The notes beneath the pieces were generated by a model. That model was not told the DNA's origin, searched no databases, and was given only the letters and a program-made list of their open reading frames with translations. A stretch of 64,000 nucleotides of DNA from the NCBI RefSeq assembly GCF_003952465.1, contig NZ_CP034448.1:4689001-4753000 (forward strand), read 5' to 3'. This document shows, one piece after another, positions 9,671 through 17,011 of the stretch. The stretch comes from Mesorhizobium sp. M1B.F.Ca.ET.045.04.1.1 (GTDB taxonomy: Bacteria > Pseudomonadota > Alphaproteobacteria > Rhizobiales > Rhizobiaceae). Position 1 is the stretch's first letter; each line of letters begins with the position of its first letter. The position numbers were made by a program, and so were the translations under genes.

Positions 9671-10096
9671 ATGGCTGATTTTATTTCCGGCTACGCCGGC
9701 GTCTTCAACAGCGAAACCAACATTGCCGGGGCGTTCCGCGAGAAGACCGCCCCAGGCGCCTTCGACAAGAGCTTGCGCGAATACCCAGACGTGCTTGCGC
9801 TCTGGAATCATAACTACGATCGTGTTCTTGGTAGAACGGCGGCCGGCACGCTCGAGCTTCGCCCCGACCGTGTCGGGCTGGACTTCACACTTTACGCAGA
9901 CGACTCCATACCTGTGCGCCGTCGCGACGTGGCGGGCTGCTCGTTTGGCTTCACCGTAGTGCGCGAGACTTGGGAAGAAGGCTATGACGGGCAGCTACCA
10001 TTGCGCACGGTTGAGGAGGCGGTGTTGTGGGAGATTACACTGACTCCGCTACCCGCAGACATCGGCAACGCTTTCGGGCTCCGACAACGCGGCTAA
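9671..10096 (+). CDS. Orphan HK97-type phage prohead protease, probably a remnant
   Basis: 141 residues. It begins MADFISGYAGVFN and has PGAFDKSL, ALWNHN with the catalytic His, GRTAAGTLEL, VRRRDVAGCSFGF with the catalytic Ser, and a late LWEITLTPLPA, the order of motifs in U35-type head maturation proteases. The segment before VRRRDV is shorter than usual, so an internal deletion is likely. No portal, capsid or terminase gene flanks it, so it cannot serve a complete phage or gene transfer agent here. It is best read as a prophage or GTA relic. Confidence 0.78.
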   Translation: MADFISGYAGVFNSETNIAGAFREKTAPGAFDKSLREYPDVLALWNHNYDRVLGRTAAGTLELRPDRVGLDFTLYADDSIPVRRRDVAGCSFGFTVVRETWEEGYDGQLPLRTVEEAVLWEITLTPLPADIGNAFGLRQRG

Positions 10097-10160
10097 TGCT
10101 CGGCGCCGAATGATCGAAAAGGCAGAGGCGGCGATGCGGTTGCGGGGGATCCGATAAGCG

Positions 10161-10358
10161 CTATTCGGTCGTTGGCGGCGGTTCTTTCTTGATCTGTTGC
10201 GCGTCCGAAGCCTTCGTCATGTCGGTCTTTTCGACGCTGGCCGTCTTCGTCGTGTCGACCTGTGCCGCCGATGCCATAGACTGATGATACGGGCACTCCG
10301 CAGATGCGGCTGATACCGACAGGCCCAGCACTGCGACTGTTGCAAGGAAGGCTTTCAT
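10161..10358 (-). CDS. Small secreted protein, 65 residues
   Basis: The product has a clean signal peptide (MKAFLATVAVLGLSVSAASA) and a short mature part rich in Lys, Thr and Asp that ends KKEPPPTTE. Three consecutive ATGs occur; the third (10358) is chosen because GGAGG at 10365-10369 is then 6 bases away. The mature part has a single Cys next to the cleavage site (AECPYHQ) but no lipobox. Function unknown. Confidence 0.6.
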   Translation of the reverse strand: MKAFLATVAVLGLSVSAASAECPYHQSMASAAQVDTTKTASVEKTDMTKASDAQQIKKEPPPTTE

Positions 10359-10522
10359 CATCATCCTCCGTCATGGTGGTGACGCACCGTAACCTGTCAA
10401 ACACCGGCAGCAAAATCACTTTTCCTGTCGAGGTGGCCAGCGGTAGCGATCGGATAGCCAGCCTTATGGCTCGGAACAGAAGTTGCTGCTAGAAAACACC
10501 TTAATGGGTGTAGGGCAAAGCT

Positions 10523-11179
10523 ATGACTGACTTGATAGGCTTATCGCTTGATCTGCAGATTTTACTCGTATCGGGTTATTTAGCATACAAGACAGCCGTT
10601 ATTGGTAAGGTCCAATCAGACACCACCGAAGAACTGATACTGAAAGTCGTGGCGTACGGCTTCGCAGGAAGACTTCTTACCTTCCTGGCCGAAGCCGTTT
10701 GGCGCGTCCAAGATTTCGGATGGAGTCTGCAAGGTGACAACTTTTCAATAGCCCATTCGGCTGCAATAGTTGTCTTTGCGATAATTTCGGCGATGGTTTG
10801 GCGTACCCATGGTTCTCGGTTTTACAGCGAAATAATGCAGCATTTCGGCGTGTACCGTGACGACCATGAGCCGAGCGTATGGAATTCGATTACAGCAGCG
10901 CCGGCTCTTTGGGATTGCGTGCAGATTCAACTTGAGGGCGGAAAAGTTCTGGAGAGCCACTTTCCTAAGCTAGCAGACACGCGCCCGCTGCAGGGCGTCG
11001 TGTTAAATGAAGACGGCGTTGCTATCTACGTGACGGCCATTCACCACGCTGACGGCACAACCGACGACTTTGAACAGGGGAACAACTCGGGTTTCGAAAC
11101 GATCACATATATTCCGCGCGAACAGATCAGGCAGATGGATATATCGTGGAAGAATAAGCCGCGGAAAAGAAAGGCCTAA
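10523..11179 (+). CDS. Membrane protein of unknown function
   Basis: 218 residues. Three hydrophobic segments are visible in the first 100 residues (around 8-25, 40-60 and 73-92), followed by a soluble C-terminal domain of about 110 residues rich in beta-strand patterns (VQIQLEGGKVLES, VVLNEDGVAIYVT, ETITYIPREQIRQMDI). Base composition is clearly richer in AT than the flanks, consistent with acquired DNA. I recall proteins of this layout as widespread hypotheticals but cannot name the family. Its last 4 bases overlap the end of the convergent 55-codon ORF. Confidence 0.7.
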   Translation: MTDLIGLSLDLQILLVSGYLAYKTAVIGKVQSDTTEELILKVVAYGFAGRLLTFLAEAVWRVQDFGWSLQGDNFSIAHSAAIVVFAIISAMVWRTHGSRFYSEIMQHFGVYRDDHEPSVWNSITAAPALWDCVQIQLEGGKVLESHFPKLADTRPLQGVVLNEDGVAIYVTAIHHADGTTDDFEQGNNSGFETITYIPREQIRQMDISWKNKPRKRKA

Positions 11180-11343
11180 CGCCTGACTTTCGGAGGATTT
11201 CCACCGTTGCCCGATCCTGTTGTCGCGGGCTTCTGTGAGGCTTGTTCGCCACGGCCCGGCGCTGTCGTGATTGGCATCGCACTTTTCTGTTCGGTGGACA
11301 CGCGTACTGGTGTGGTGCCAACTATCCTAGTTTTGTCGACCAT
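11176..11343 (-). CDS. Small ORF of 55 codons with a strong ribosome binding site
   Basis: The ATG at 11343 is preceded by ATAGGAGG at good spacing. The product begins MVDKTRIVGTTPVRV and is rich in Thr, Gly, Pro and Gln, with a basic end (NPPKVRR), so it is probably disordered. It starts 12 bases after the end of the preceding small gene on the same strand and converges on the membrane protein gene. No known family was recognised. Confidence 0.5.
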   Translation of the reverse strand: MVDKTRIVGTTPVRVSTEQKSAMPITTAPGRGEQASQKPATTGSGNGGNPPKVRR

Positions 11344-11355
11344 TGCTCAATCCTC

Positions 11356-11495
11356 CTATTTCTTCTTTTTCGGTGGAACGACGACTACCCGCTCTTTCTC
11401 GGTCGTCCCTGGGTGCCGCTTTGCGTAGTCCTCCGTCATTATTCGCCCTGTTTCAGAGTCTCTGTAGATGGTCTCCTTCTCGGTTTTTTCACCAT
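11356..11495 (-). pseudogene. Small gene disrupted or frameshifted at an A6 run
   Basis: From the ATG at 11495 (CGGAG upstream) the frame reads MVKKP and soon ends. One extra A in the A6 run (T6 on the plus strand, 11484-11489) would join MVKK to TEKETIYRDSETGRIM and then the coherent rest, ending VVVVPPKKKK, about 46 residues. The pattern YRDSETG followed by YAKRHPGTT looks like a genuine small-protein family. Either the run has lost a base by mutation or sequencing error, or the gene uses slippage on the A-run. It directly precedes the 55-codon ORF. Confidence 0.55.
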
Positions 11496-11623
11496 GTTGG
11501 TCTCCGCTCGACAGTCCCCGCGATAATACCACAGCTTGCGCTGAAAGCAAGAATGCCCACTAAATCTTGTGCCGCGTAACGAGCGCCATGTGGCGGCAGC
11601 TATGCGGTTGCGGGATTGTCGGG

Positions 11624-12397
11624 TCATGGATCATCTCCGCGCTTGCCGGCGACTATCTCTCCAACGAGAGACGCTGGCCAGCCTATGCCAAGCTGTGCGT
11701 CGAGTGGATCTTGGGCCATGATTCGTCCAGAGTAGACCCCCACAAATTTGGTTGCGCTTCCGGTCATCATGCCAACGCCTCCGTTGGCCATCAGAGCGGT
11801 TCCCCATGACCGTCGAATGATTGGAGAACCCGACATGCCTGGTCGTGAGGCTGTGTCGAGTAGCATGTGTAGGTCTCCGCCGGCGCCCGCCACCTCTGGT
11901 TCAGATGCCAAGCTCGCTCGCTTCCAAATTGGCAACCCACCCTGCTGGGCAATTCCAAACGGATAACCAAGAACAAACACATCCATTCCGATTTCGATTT
12001 GAAGGTCAATCTGTTCCATGGCCGTAATGGGGTAGGCCTCCAGATGATCGTTGGGAGATACGGGGAGTGCAACGACATCAACTTTTCGGCCGTGCGCGGG
12101 GTGAACGAACCAAAGCGGGCGATCGTTGTTGTCTCGGAGAGGATGATCAACACTGCGCTTGCTGCCCAACTGACCGCGTACGTTCCACCACGCCCTGACG
12201 ATGTTTGGCTCGGCCAATGTGTTCGACAAATGCTTCCCAGTGAACGGATTCTTGCCAGAAACGTTGTGCCAGTTGGTTATCAAGAAAAAGTCATTTTCAG
12301 TCTGCCAAATGAACCCGGTGCCTTGCGAAAGGTTCGTTTGGTTGAAAAACATCTCAAGGGGGACGGTTGATACTGAATATTTGTCGATATTGGGCAT
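11624..12397 (-). CDS. Trypsin-like serine peptidase, apparently cytosolic
   Basis: 257 residues from the ATG at 12397. The catalytic triad of the chymotrypsin/DegP fold is complete: His44 in ITNWHNV, Asp107 in RKVDVVALPV, Ser189 in SRPGMSGSP. GTGFIW before the His is the usual first strand. No signal peptide, membrane segment or PDZ domain is seen, unlike DegP/HtrA proteins, so it is a single-domain intracellular peptidase. An upstream extension of the frame exists but looks non-coding. It lies in the AT-richer patch, on the same strand as the HEPN-like gene 204 bases upstream. Single-domain trypsin-like proteins are known from bacterial conflict systems; a defence role here is inference. 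Confidence 0.8.
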   Translation of the reverse strand: MPNIDKYSVSTVPLEMFFNQTNLSQGTGFIWQTENDFFLITNWHNVSGKNPFTGKHLSNTLAEPNIVRAWWNVRGQLGSKRSVDHPLRDNNDRPLWFVHPAHGRKVDVVALPVSPNDHLEAYPITAMEQIDLQIEIGMDVFVLGYPFGIAQQGGLPIWKRASLASEPEVAGAGGDLHMLLDTASRPGMSGSPIIRRSWGTALMANGGVGMMTGSATKFVGVYSGRIMAQDPLDAQLGIGWPASLVGEIVAGKRGDDP

Positions 12398-12474
12398 TTG
12401 ATGATCCGGTCCGAAACTATATTCAGAGTGGTCGCAGATAGCCGATTCCGTCTGCGTTTGAAGGATACTATCGA

Positions 12475-12657
12475 ATGATTCTTGGTGACAAACCTGCAAA
12501 TGAGATCGATGAAATCGCACCCGCAATGGCCGATGCTAGCGAACTGATGCTGGACACAGTGCTTGATCCGCCAATGTCGCCTCGCGCTTGCCGGGATCTG
12601 GCTATTCGCGTTTATCGGGCGATGAGGCAAGAGCTTGAAGTAGCTCCCGTCTTCTAA
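12475..12657 (+). CDS. Possible small protein, 60 residues
   Basis: AAGGA lies 9 bases before the ATG. The product begins MILGDKPANEIDEIAP, contains the protein-like segment DPPMSPRACRDLAIRVYRAM and ends ELEVAPVF. It sits antisense in the gap between the peptidase and HEPN-like genes and overlaps the 3' end of the latter by 56 bases. It may be real or a chance frame. Confidence 0.35.
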   Translation: MILGDKPANEIDEIAPAMADASELMLDTVLDPPMSPRACRDLAIRVYRAMRQELEVAPVF

Positions 12658-13225
12658 CCATTTCTTCGAACATCTCTCGCTGACGCCGGCTAGAAGGCCC
12701 TTCAGGCATCTCGAAATCTAGAGCTTGCTCGAGCTGTCCGCGCAACTCGACCATTTTGGAAAAAATGCTTTCTATCTGAGGCACGGTGTGGACGTGATTT
12801 TGGAGATGGCTCCCGCCCTTTTGAGATCCCGACATTATGTCATCAAAATGTGCTGACGTGAGCCCTGACCAGAAGCGCGCCGGATTCCCGTCCAGCTTTC
12901 CCCAACTCGCATGAATGACTTTGTTTCGCTTGGTGCTTAAATTTTTGACCGAAGATAAGAGATCAGAGAGCACTTTTCGCTGATCTTCTCGCGGCAGCAA
13001 TTCGGTTAAGCCGATTAGCATTTCAATTTGCTCTTTGTTTCCGACAATGTCGAAAACTATCGTTGCAGCATCGACATGGAGATCGGTGAGCCTACGGAAG
13101 AGGAAGTTGCAGACTACCTCTATCTGCCCCCAAGCGGTCATCAACCTACCTAGAGCCAAATTCGGATGGTCATCGGAAATATCGGTGTCTGGAAAGGGGA
13201 TATTATTCAAGATGATCGACGGCAT
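12602..13225 (-). CDS. HEPN-like helical protein with an RX4H motif
   Basis: 207 residues from the ATG at 13225, chosen for GGAG 7 bases upstream over a GTG at 13237. The protein is predicted to be mostly helical. Residues 100-105 (RNKVIH) give an RX4H motif preceded by a polar helix (SVKNLSTK), the catalytic signature of HEPN ribonucleases, and WGQIEVVCNFLFRRL fits an earlier HEPN helix. A charged C-terminal helix follows (SSRRQREMFEEMVRRRELL). HEPN proteins commonly act in toxin-antitoxin or abortive-infection systems. No MNT-type antitoxin is seen; the partner could be the neighbouring peptidase. The assignment is by motif only. Confidence 0.55.
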   Translation of the reverse strand: MPSIILNNIPFPDTDISDDHPNLALGRLMTAWGQIEVVCNFLFRRLTDLHVDAATIVFDIVGNKEQIEMLIGLTELLPREDQRKVLSDLLSSVKNLSTKRNKVIHASWGKLDGNPARFWSGLTSAHFDDIMSGSQKGGSHLQNHVHTVPQIESIFSKMVELRGQLEQALDFEMPEGPSSRRQREMFEEMVRRRELLQALASSPDKRE

Positions 13226-13630
13226 GATCAACTCCACAATAAAATAGGCTTGCGCTTATCAGCGCTTGTATCTGATTGGCCGCACAAGCGTAACTACTCA
13301 TTGGGAAAGTCCCAATGACGAACTAACCTGCCGTGGCGGGAACGACGCTGAGCGCCATTCGCAAGGGCGCGCTATGGACATGGAAGCGAGCGCATGCGGG
13401 GCGTCCGTCGAATCTATCTCGGCGAAGATGGGCAACTCGATAGATGGGAACAAAGCCCTGCAGCGGACCTACACGCCGGTCAATCTGGTTGCGGTTCGCG
13501 CAGCTAGTGAACATCGTCGCAAGGGCCGCAAGCTCCTAAGCCAGGAACACAAAGAATACAAAAGTCGAAACTCGGCGGAGGAAAAAATGGAAACCGAAGG
13601 CGACGAGCGGCCGTAAGCCTCTGATTTAAA
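13226..13630. other. Gap between the HEPN-like gene and tRNA-Asp
   Basis: 405 bases without a well-supported gene. A plus-strand frame (about 13374-13616, from ATGGACATGG) could encode about 80 hydrophilic residues ending METEGDERP, with only a weak AAGGG upstream. I do not call it. This is the 3' side of tRNA-Asp, where an integrated element would join the chromosome, but I see no integrase and no repeated tRNA end. Confidence 0.4.
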
Positions 13631-13707
13631 TGGCGCGAGTGACGGGGCTCGAACCCGCGACCTCCGGCGTGACAGGCCGGCACTCTAACCGACTGAGCTA
13701 CACCCGC
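13631..13707 (-). tRNA. tRNA-Asp (GTC), CCA encoded
   Basis: Cloverleaf: acceptor GCGGGTG pairs with CACTCGC, the anticodon stem CCGGC/GCCGG encloses loop CTGTCAC with anticodon GTC, and the T-loop is TTCGAGC. Discriminator G at 13634 and an encoded CCA at 13631-13633. Its 3' end faces the AT-richer patch, a typical integration site. Confidence 0.95.
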
Positions 13708-13926
13708 GCACTGACGAGCACGTGTCAGGCGTGTTCGTCGTTGGGGCGCTGGATAAGGGGTTCGTTTGCGGGTGTCAAGCGCGGCATTCAAGCATAACAG
13801 CAAACTGGAGAAGGTTTTTTGACAAGTGCGCCGGCATTGGGGAAATCCGCCTGACAGCGGTTGACCCCGGCTGTTCATTGGGCCTTGCGAATGGAGCCCT
13901 AACTGCTTAAAGGTCCGGCCCGGAGC

Positions 13927-14002
<76 letters not shown>

Positions 14003-14037
14003 GTTTCGTCCGCCAGCTTTTTGGCACCAATCAAGAA

Positions 14038-14817
14038 TCACGGCGGCGTAAGGCGGAAATCCTGGCCTTCGGGTAGGAGCTGGCCGCCGTCGACGACGAT
14101 CGTCGTTCCCGTAATATAGCTGGCGTCGTCCGAGGCCAGGAACAGGAAGGCATTGGCGACGTCGCGCGGCGTGCCGAGGCGACCGAGCGGCACGGCGTCC
14201 TCCATGCTCTTGATGAAGGCGGCATCGCGATGCAGCTTCATGCCTTCGGTCAGGATGTTGCCGGGCTCGACGCCGTTGACGGTGATGCCGTAGCCGGAAA
14301 ACTCGAGCGCGGCGGCGCGGATGAAGCCGTTGATGCCGGCCTTGCTCGCCGAATAGTGGCCATGGCCGGGGCTGCTCACTTGCGGGCCGGTGATGGAGGA
14401 GGTGAACAGCATGCGGCCGCTGCGCTGCGCCTTCATCGGCGTGAGTGCTGCGCGCGCGGCGTTGAAGCTGCCGCGCAGATTGACCGCCATGACGCGGTCC
14501 CAATCTTCCGGGCTGGTGTTCTCGATCAGCTGCCAGGGATAGATGCCGGCGTTCTGGACGATGATGTCGAGGCGGCCGTGGCGCTCCAGCGCCAATGCCA
14601 CGACGGCTTCCGCGTCGGCCATCTTCGAGATGTCGGTATGGATGAAGGCGGCGCCCAGCTCGCGGGCGCTCGCCTTGCCGGCTTCGGCCTCGCTGTCGGC
14701 AAGCACCAGTTTTGCGCCCTCTTCGGCGAAGCGTTGGGCTATGCCCTTGCCGATGCCACGCGCGGCGCCGACGATCGCCGCCACCTTGCCTTCGATGCGT
14801 CCGGTCATGCGAGCCAT
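14038..14817 (-). CDS. Short-chain dehydrogenase/reductase (SDR)
   Basis: 259 residues. Classical SDR motifs in order: GAARGIGKG (NAD(P) binding), QNAGIYPW in place of NNAG, the catalytic Ser in SSITG, and YSASKAG with the catalytic Tyr and Lys. The acidic residue at the end of the second strand (LVLADS) suggests NAD preference. The gene starts 4 bases after the permease stop (a second ATG at 14808 is also possible), so it belongs to the RbsABC-like operon. It probably oxidises the imported sugar or polyol. The substrate is unknown. Confidence 0.88.
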   Translation of the reverse strand: MARMTGRIEGKVAAIVGAARGIGKGIAQRFAEEGAKLVLADSEAEAGKASARELGAAFIHTDISKMADAEAVVALALERHGRLDIIVQNAGIYPWQLIENTSPEDWDRVMAVNLRGSFNAARAALTPMKAQRSGRMLFTSSITGPQVSSPGHGHYSASKAGINGFIRAAALEFSGYGITVNGVEPGNILTEGMKLHRDAAFIKSMEDAVPLGRLGTPRDVANAFLFLASDDASYITGTTIVVDGGQLLPEGQDFRLTPP

Positions 14818-14821
14818 CCTG

Positions 14822-15817
14822 TCATGCGAGTCTTTGGCGAATGGTTTGCTTGAATGCGTCGAGCAGCACGGCCGCCAGCACAAGCAAGCCGTGGATGACC
14901 TGGGTGAAGTTGGCCGGCAGGCCCATCAGGTTGATGGCGGTGTTGATGGCCGACAGAAGCAGCACGCCGGCATAGACGCCGGGCAGGGTGCCGACGCCGC
15001 CCTTGAGGCTGACGCCGCCGATGACGACGGCGGCGAAGGCGTTGAAGAGCAGGCCTACCCCCAAATTCGCGGTCGCCCCGGAGGTGCGGATGGCAAGCAG
15101 CCAGCCGGCCAGGCCGGCAATGGCGCCGGCAAGCACGAAGGCGATGATCAGGTTGCGGTTGACGCGGATGCCTGCGCGGAAGGTCGCGGTCTCGTTGCCG
15201 CCGATCATCACCAGATGCCGGCCGAACGGCGTCTTGGCCAGAATCAGCGAGAAGACCACGAAACAGCCGACGGCGATCCAGGCGGTGAGCGGCAGGCCGA
15301 CGAGCCGCTGGATGCCGAACCAGCGGATGGCGGGCGCCAAATCCTGCGCCGAGCGCCCGCCCGAAACCACCAGCACCAGCCCGCGCACCCAGATGTAGGA
15401 GGCAAGCGTGATGATGAAGGCGCTCATCTTCAGCCTGACGATGAGAAAGCCGTTGATGACGCCGATGACGGCGCCGACCGCCAACGCTATGGCGAGCGAC
15501 ACCGGCACCATCAGCCAGTCCGGATGCAGCTGCAGGCCGATACCGATGCCGGACGAGCAGAACATGATGCCGACCCCCATGGCGCTGAGCGCGGCGACCG
15601 ATTCGACCGAAAGGTCCATGTGGCCAGCGATGATGACCAGCGCCAGGCCGATCGACATCACGCCGAGCACGCTGGAAGCCTCGACGATGTTGGCGAAGAT
15701 GCCGAGCTGGAAGAAGTTGGGAATGAAGATCGAGAAGACCGCCAGCACGAAGACCAGCATGAACCAGACGAGATTGTCGAGCACGAGCTCGAGGATATGG
15801 CGGGTGCGTGGGCTCAT
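14822..15817 (-). CDS. Sugar ABC transporter permease, RbsC type
   Basis: 331 residues with eight to ten hydrophobic segments and the family hallmarks AGHMDLSVESVAALSAM near residue 65 and VIGGVSLKGGVGT in the C-terminal part. It should form a homodimeric channel with the single-domain ATPase (17012-17776) and the binding protein (15932-16972). It is followed with almost no gap by the SDR gene. A hairpin lies between it and the binding-protein gene. Confidence 0.92.
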   Translation of the reverse strand: MSPRTRHILELVLDNLVWFMLVFVLAVFSIFIPNFFQLGIFANIVEASSVLGVMSIGLALVIIAGHMDLSVESVAALSAMGVGIMFCSSGIGIGLQLHPDWLMVPVSLAIALAVGAVIGVINGFLIVRLKMSAFIITLASYIWVRGLVLVVSGGRSAQDLAPAIRWFGIQRLVGLPLTAWIAVGCFVVFSLILAKTPFGRHLVMIGGNETATFRAGIRVNRNLIIAFVLAGAIAGLAGWLLAIRTSGATANLGVGLLFNAFAAVVIGGVSLKGGVGTLPGVYAGVLLLSAINTAINLMGLPANFTQVIHGLLVLAAVLLDAFKQTIRQRLA

Positions 15818-15893
15818 CGTGTGATCCGGTTGGGGCTGATCCGGTTGGCGCCAGGGCGATCTGCGCGGCCACCTGGTGCGGACGCGCAGGGTG

Positions 15894-15918
15894 GCTCCGG
15901 GTCGCGGTGGCCCGGAGC
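15894..15918 (-). promoter_or_regulatory. Intercistronic hairpin after the RbsB-type gene
   Basis: GCTCCGGG and CCCGGAGC form a perfect 8-bp stem with a 9-base loop. It lies just after the binding-protein stop and before the permease gene in the direction of transcription. It lacks a T-run, so mRNA protection or attenuation is more likely than full termination. Confidence 0.55.
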
Positions 15919-15931
15919 TTTGCGGGCAAGC

Positions 15932-16972
15932 CTATTCGACGGACTTCACCGTATCCGTCGGCGGCTTCTGGTTGCCCCAGAAGGCCGGGTTGTCGACGTT
16001 CTCCTTGGTGATCGCGGCGCCCGGGATCTTGATGTTCGGGCCCCAGGCTTCCTTGGTCACCACCGACTTCAGGCCAAGCACGTCATAGTCGCCGGGCTTG
16101 ATTTCCTGCTTGTTGGCGACCTTGTCCATGAACATGGCGACCGCGGCCGCCTGCGCATAGAGCGGCTGCTCGACCTCGACATTCAGCCAGCCCTTGCGGA
16201 TCAGGTCGAGGCCGACCGGCGCGCCGTTCGAGCTCATCAGCATCACGTCCCCCGGCTTCTTGCCGGCGGCTTCCAGCGAAGCGACGGCGGCGACCGAAAG
16301 ATGGGCGGCGTGGCTGAAGATCAGATCGATGTCGGGATTGGCGAGCATCTGGTCGGCGACGATGGTGCCGGCGTTGCTCGCTTCCCACTGCATGGCCGGC
16401 AGCGAGATGATCTTGACGTCCGGAAACGCCTTCATCTTTTCCTCAAAGCCCTTCTGGATGTCGAGCGTGTAGGGGTCGCCGGGATCGCCGAGGACCTGCA
16501 GGATCTTGCCCTTCACCGAGCCGTTCTTGGCCTTCAGCAGCGCTTCGGCCTGCTCGGCGGCGATATGGCCGATCTCGACCGTGCCGGCGACCGAGGTGAA
16601 GTCGGAAGGCGTGGCGGTGATCTGGCGGTCGAACTCGACCACGGGGATGCCGGCCGCGCGGGCGGCTTCAACAGATGGCTTCAGCGCGTTGAAATCGACC
16701 GCGGCGAGGATGATCGCCTTCGGCTTCAGCGCGATGACGTCGTTCATCTGCGATTGCTGGGCGTCGGTCTTGTTGTCGGCGTTCAGCGTTTTCATCTCGT
16801 AGCCGACCTGCTTCAGGAACAGCTCCAGCGCGCTCACCGAGCCGGTCTGGAATTCGTCGAGCAGTGTCGGCACCAGGTAATAGACGGTACCCTTCGACTG
16901 GGCGAATGCCGGCGTGAGCGTGGCAATTGCCAGTGCCAGGATACCGAAGACAGAAAGTAGCATTCGCTTCAT
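15932..16972 (-). CDS. Sugar ABC transporter substrate-binding protein, RbsB type
   Basis: 346 residues. Sec signal peptide at 1-24 (MKRMLLSVFGILALAIATLT, cleavage after AFA). The mature part has the two-lobe periplasmic-binding-protein pattern, with KPKAIILAAVDFNALKP and GIPVVEFDRQI at the first hinge strands, typical of ligand pockets for pentoses or hexoses. It lies between the ATPase and the permease in one operon under a ROK regulator. Ligand not identifiable. Confidence 0.92.
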   Translation of the reverse strand: MKRMLLSVFGILALAIATLTPAFAQSKGTVYYLVPTLLDEFQTGSVSALELFLKQVGYEMKTLNADNKTDAQQSQMNDVIALKPKAIILAAVDFNALKPSVEAARAAGIPVVEFDRQITATPSDFTSVAGTVEIGHIAAEQAEALLKAKNGSVKGKILQVLGDPGDPYTLDIQKGFEEKMKAFPDVKIISLPAMQWEASNAGTIVADQMLANPDIDLIFSHAAHLSVAAVASLEAAGKKPGDVMLMSSNGAPVGLDLIRKGWLNVEVEQPLYAQAAAVAMFMDKVANKQEIKPGDYDVLGLKSVVTKEAWGPNIKIPGAAITKENVDNPAFWGNQKPPTDTVKSVE

Positions 16973-17011
16973 GTCGTTCGCTCCTCTTTAGCCGGACCCC
17001 TCATTTGTCCC

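Noticed and set aside
13374..13616. Plus-strand frame of about 80 codons between the HEPN-like gene and tRNA-Asp
   Set aside because: Weak ribosome binding site, hydrophilic and unstructured product, and an equally open frame on the other strand. Mentioned only in the gap entry.
9436..13707. Integration boundaries (att sites) of a complete genomic island
   Set aside because: No integrase gene and no copy of the tRNA-Asp 3' end could be found by eye at the left side, so only an AT-richer patch is claimed.
14543..16960. A very long open frame on the plus strand opposite the RbsC and RbsB-type genes (similar long antisense frames at 48520-51093 and 60776-62701)
   Set aside because: The products are Arg/Asp/His-rich without recognisable domains, and each lies opposite well-identified genes. 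Long antisense frames are expected in GC-rich coding DNA.
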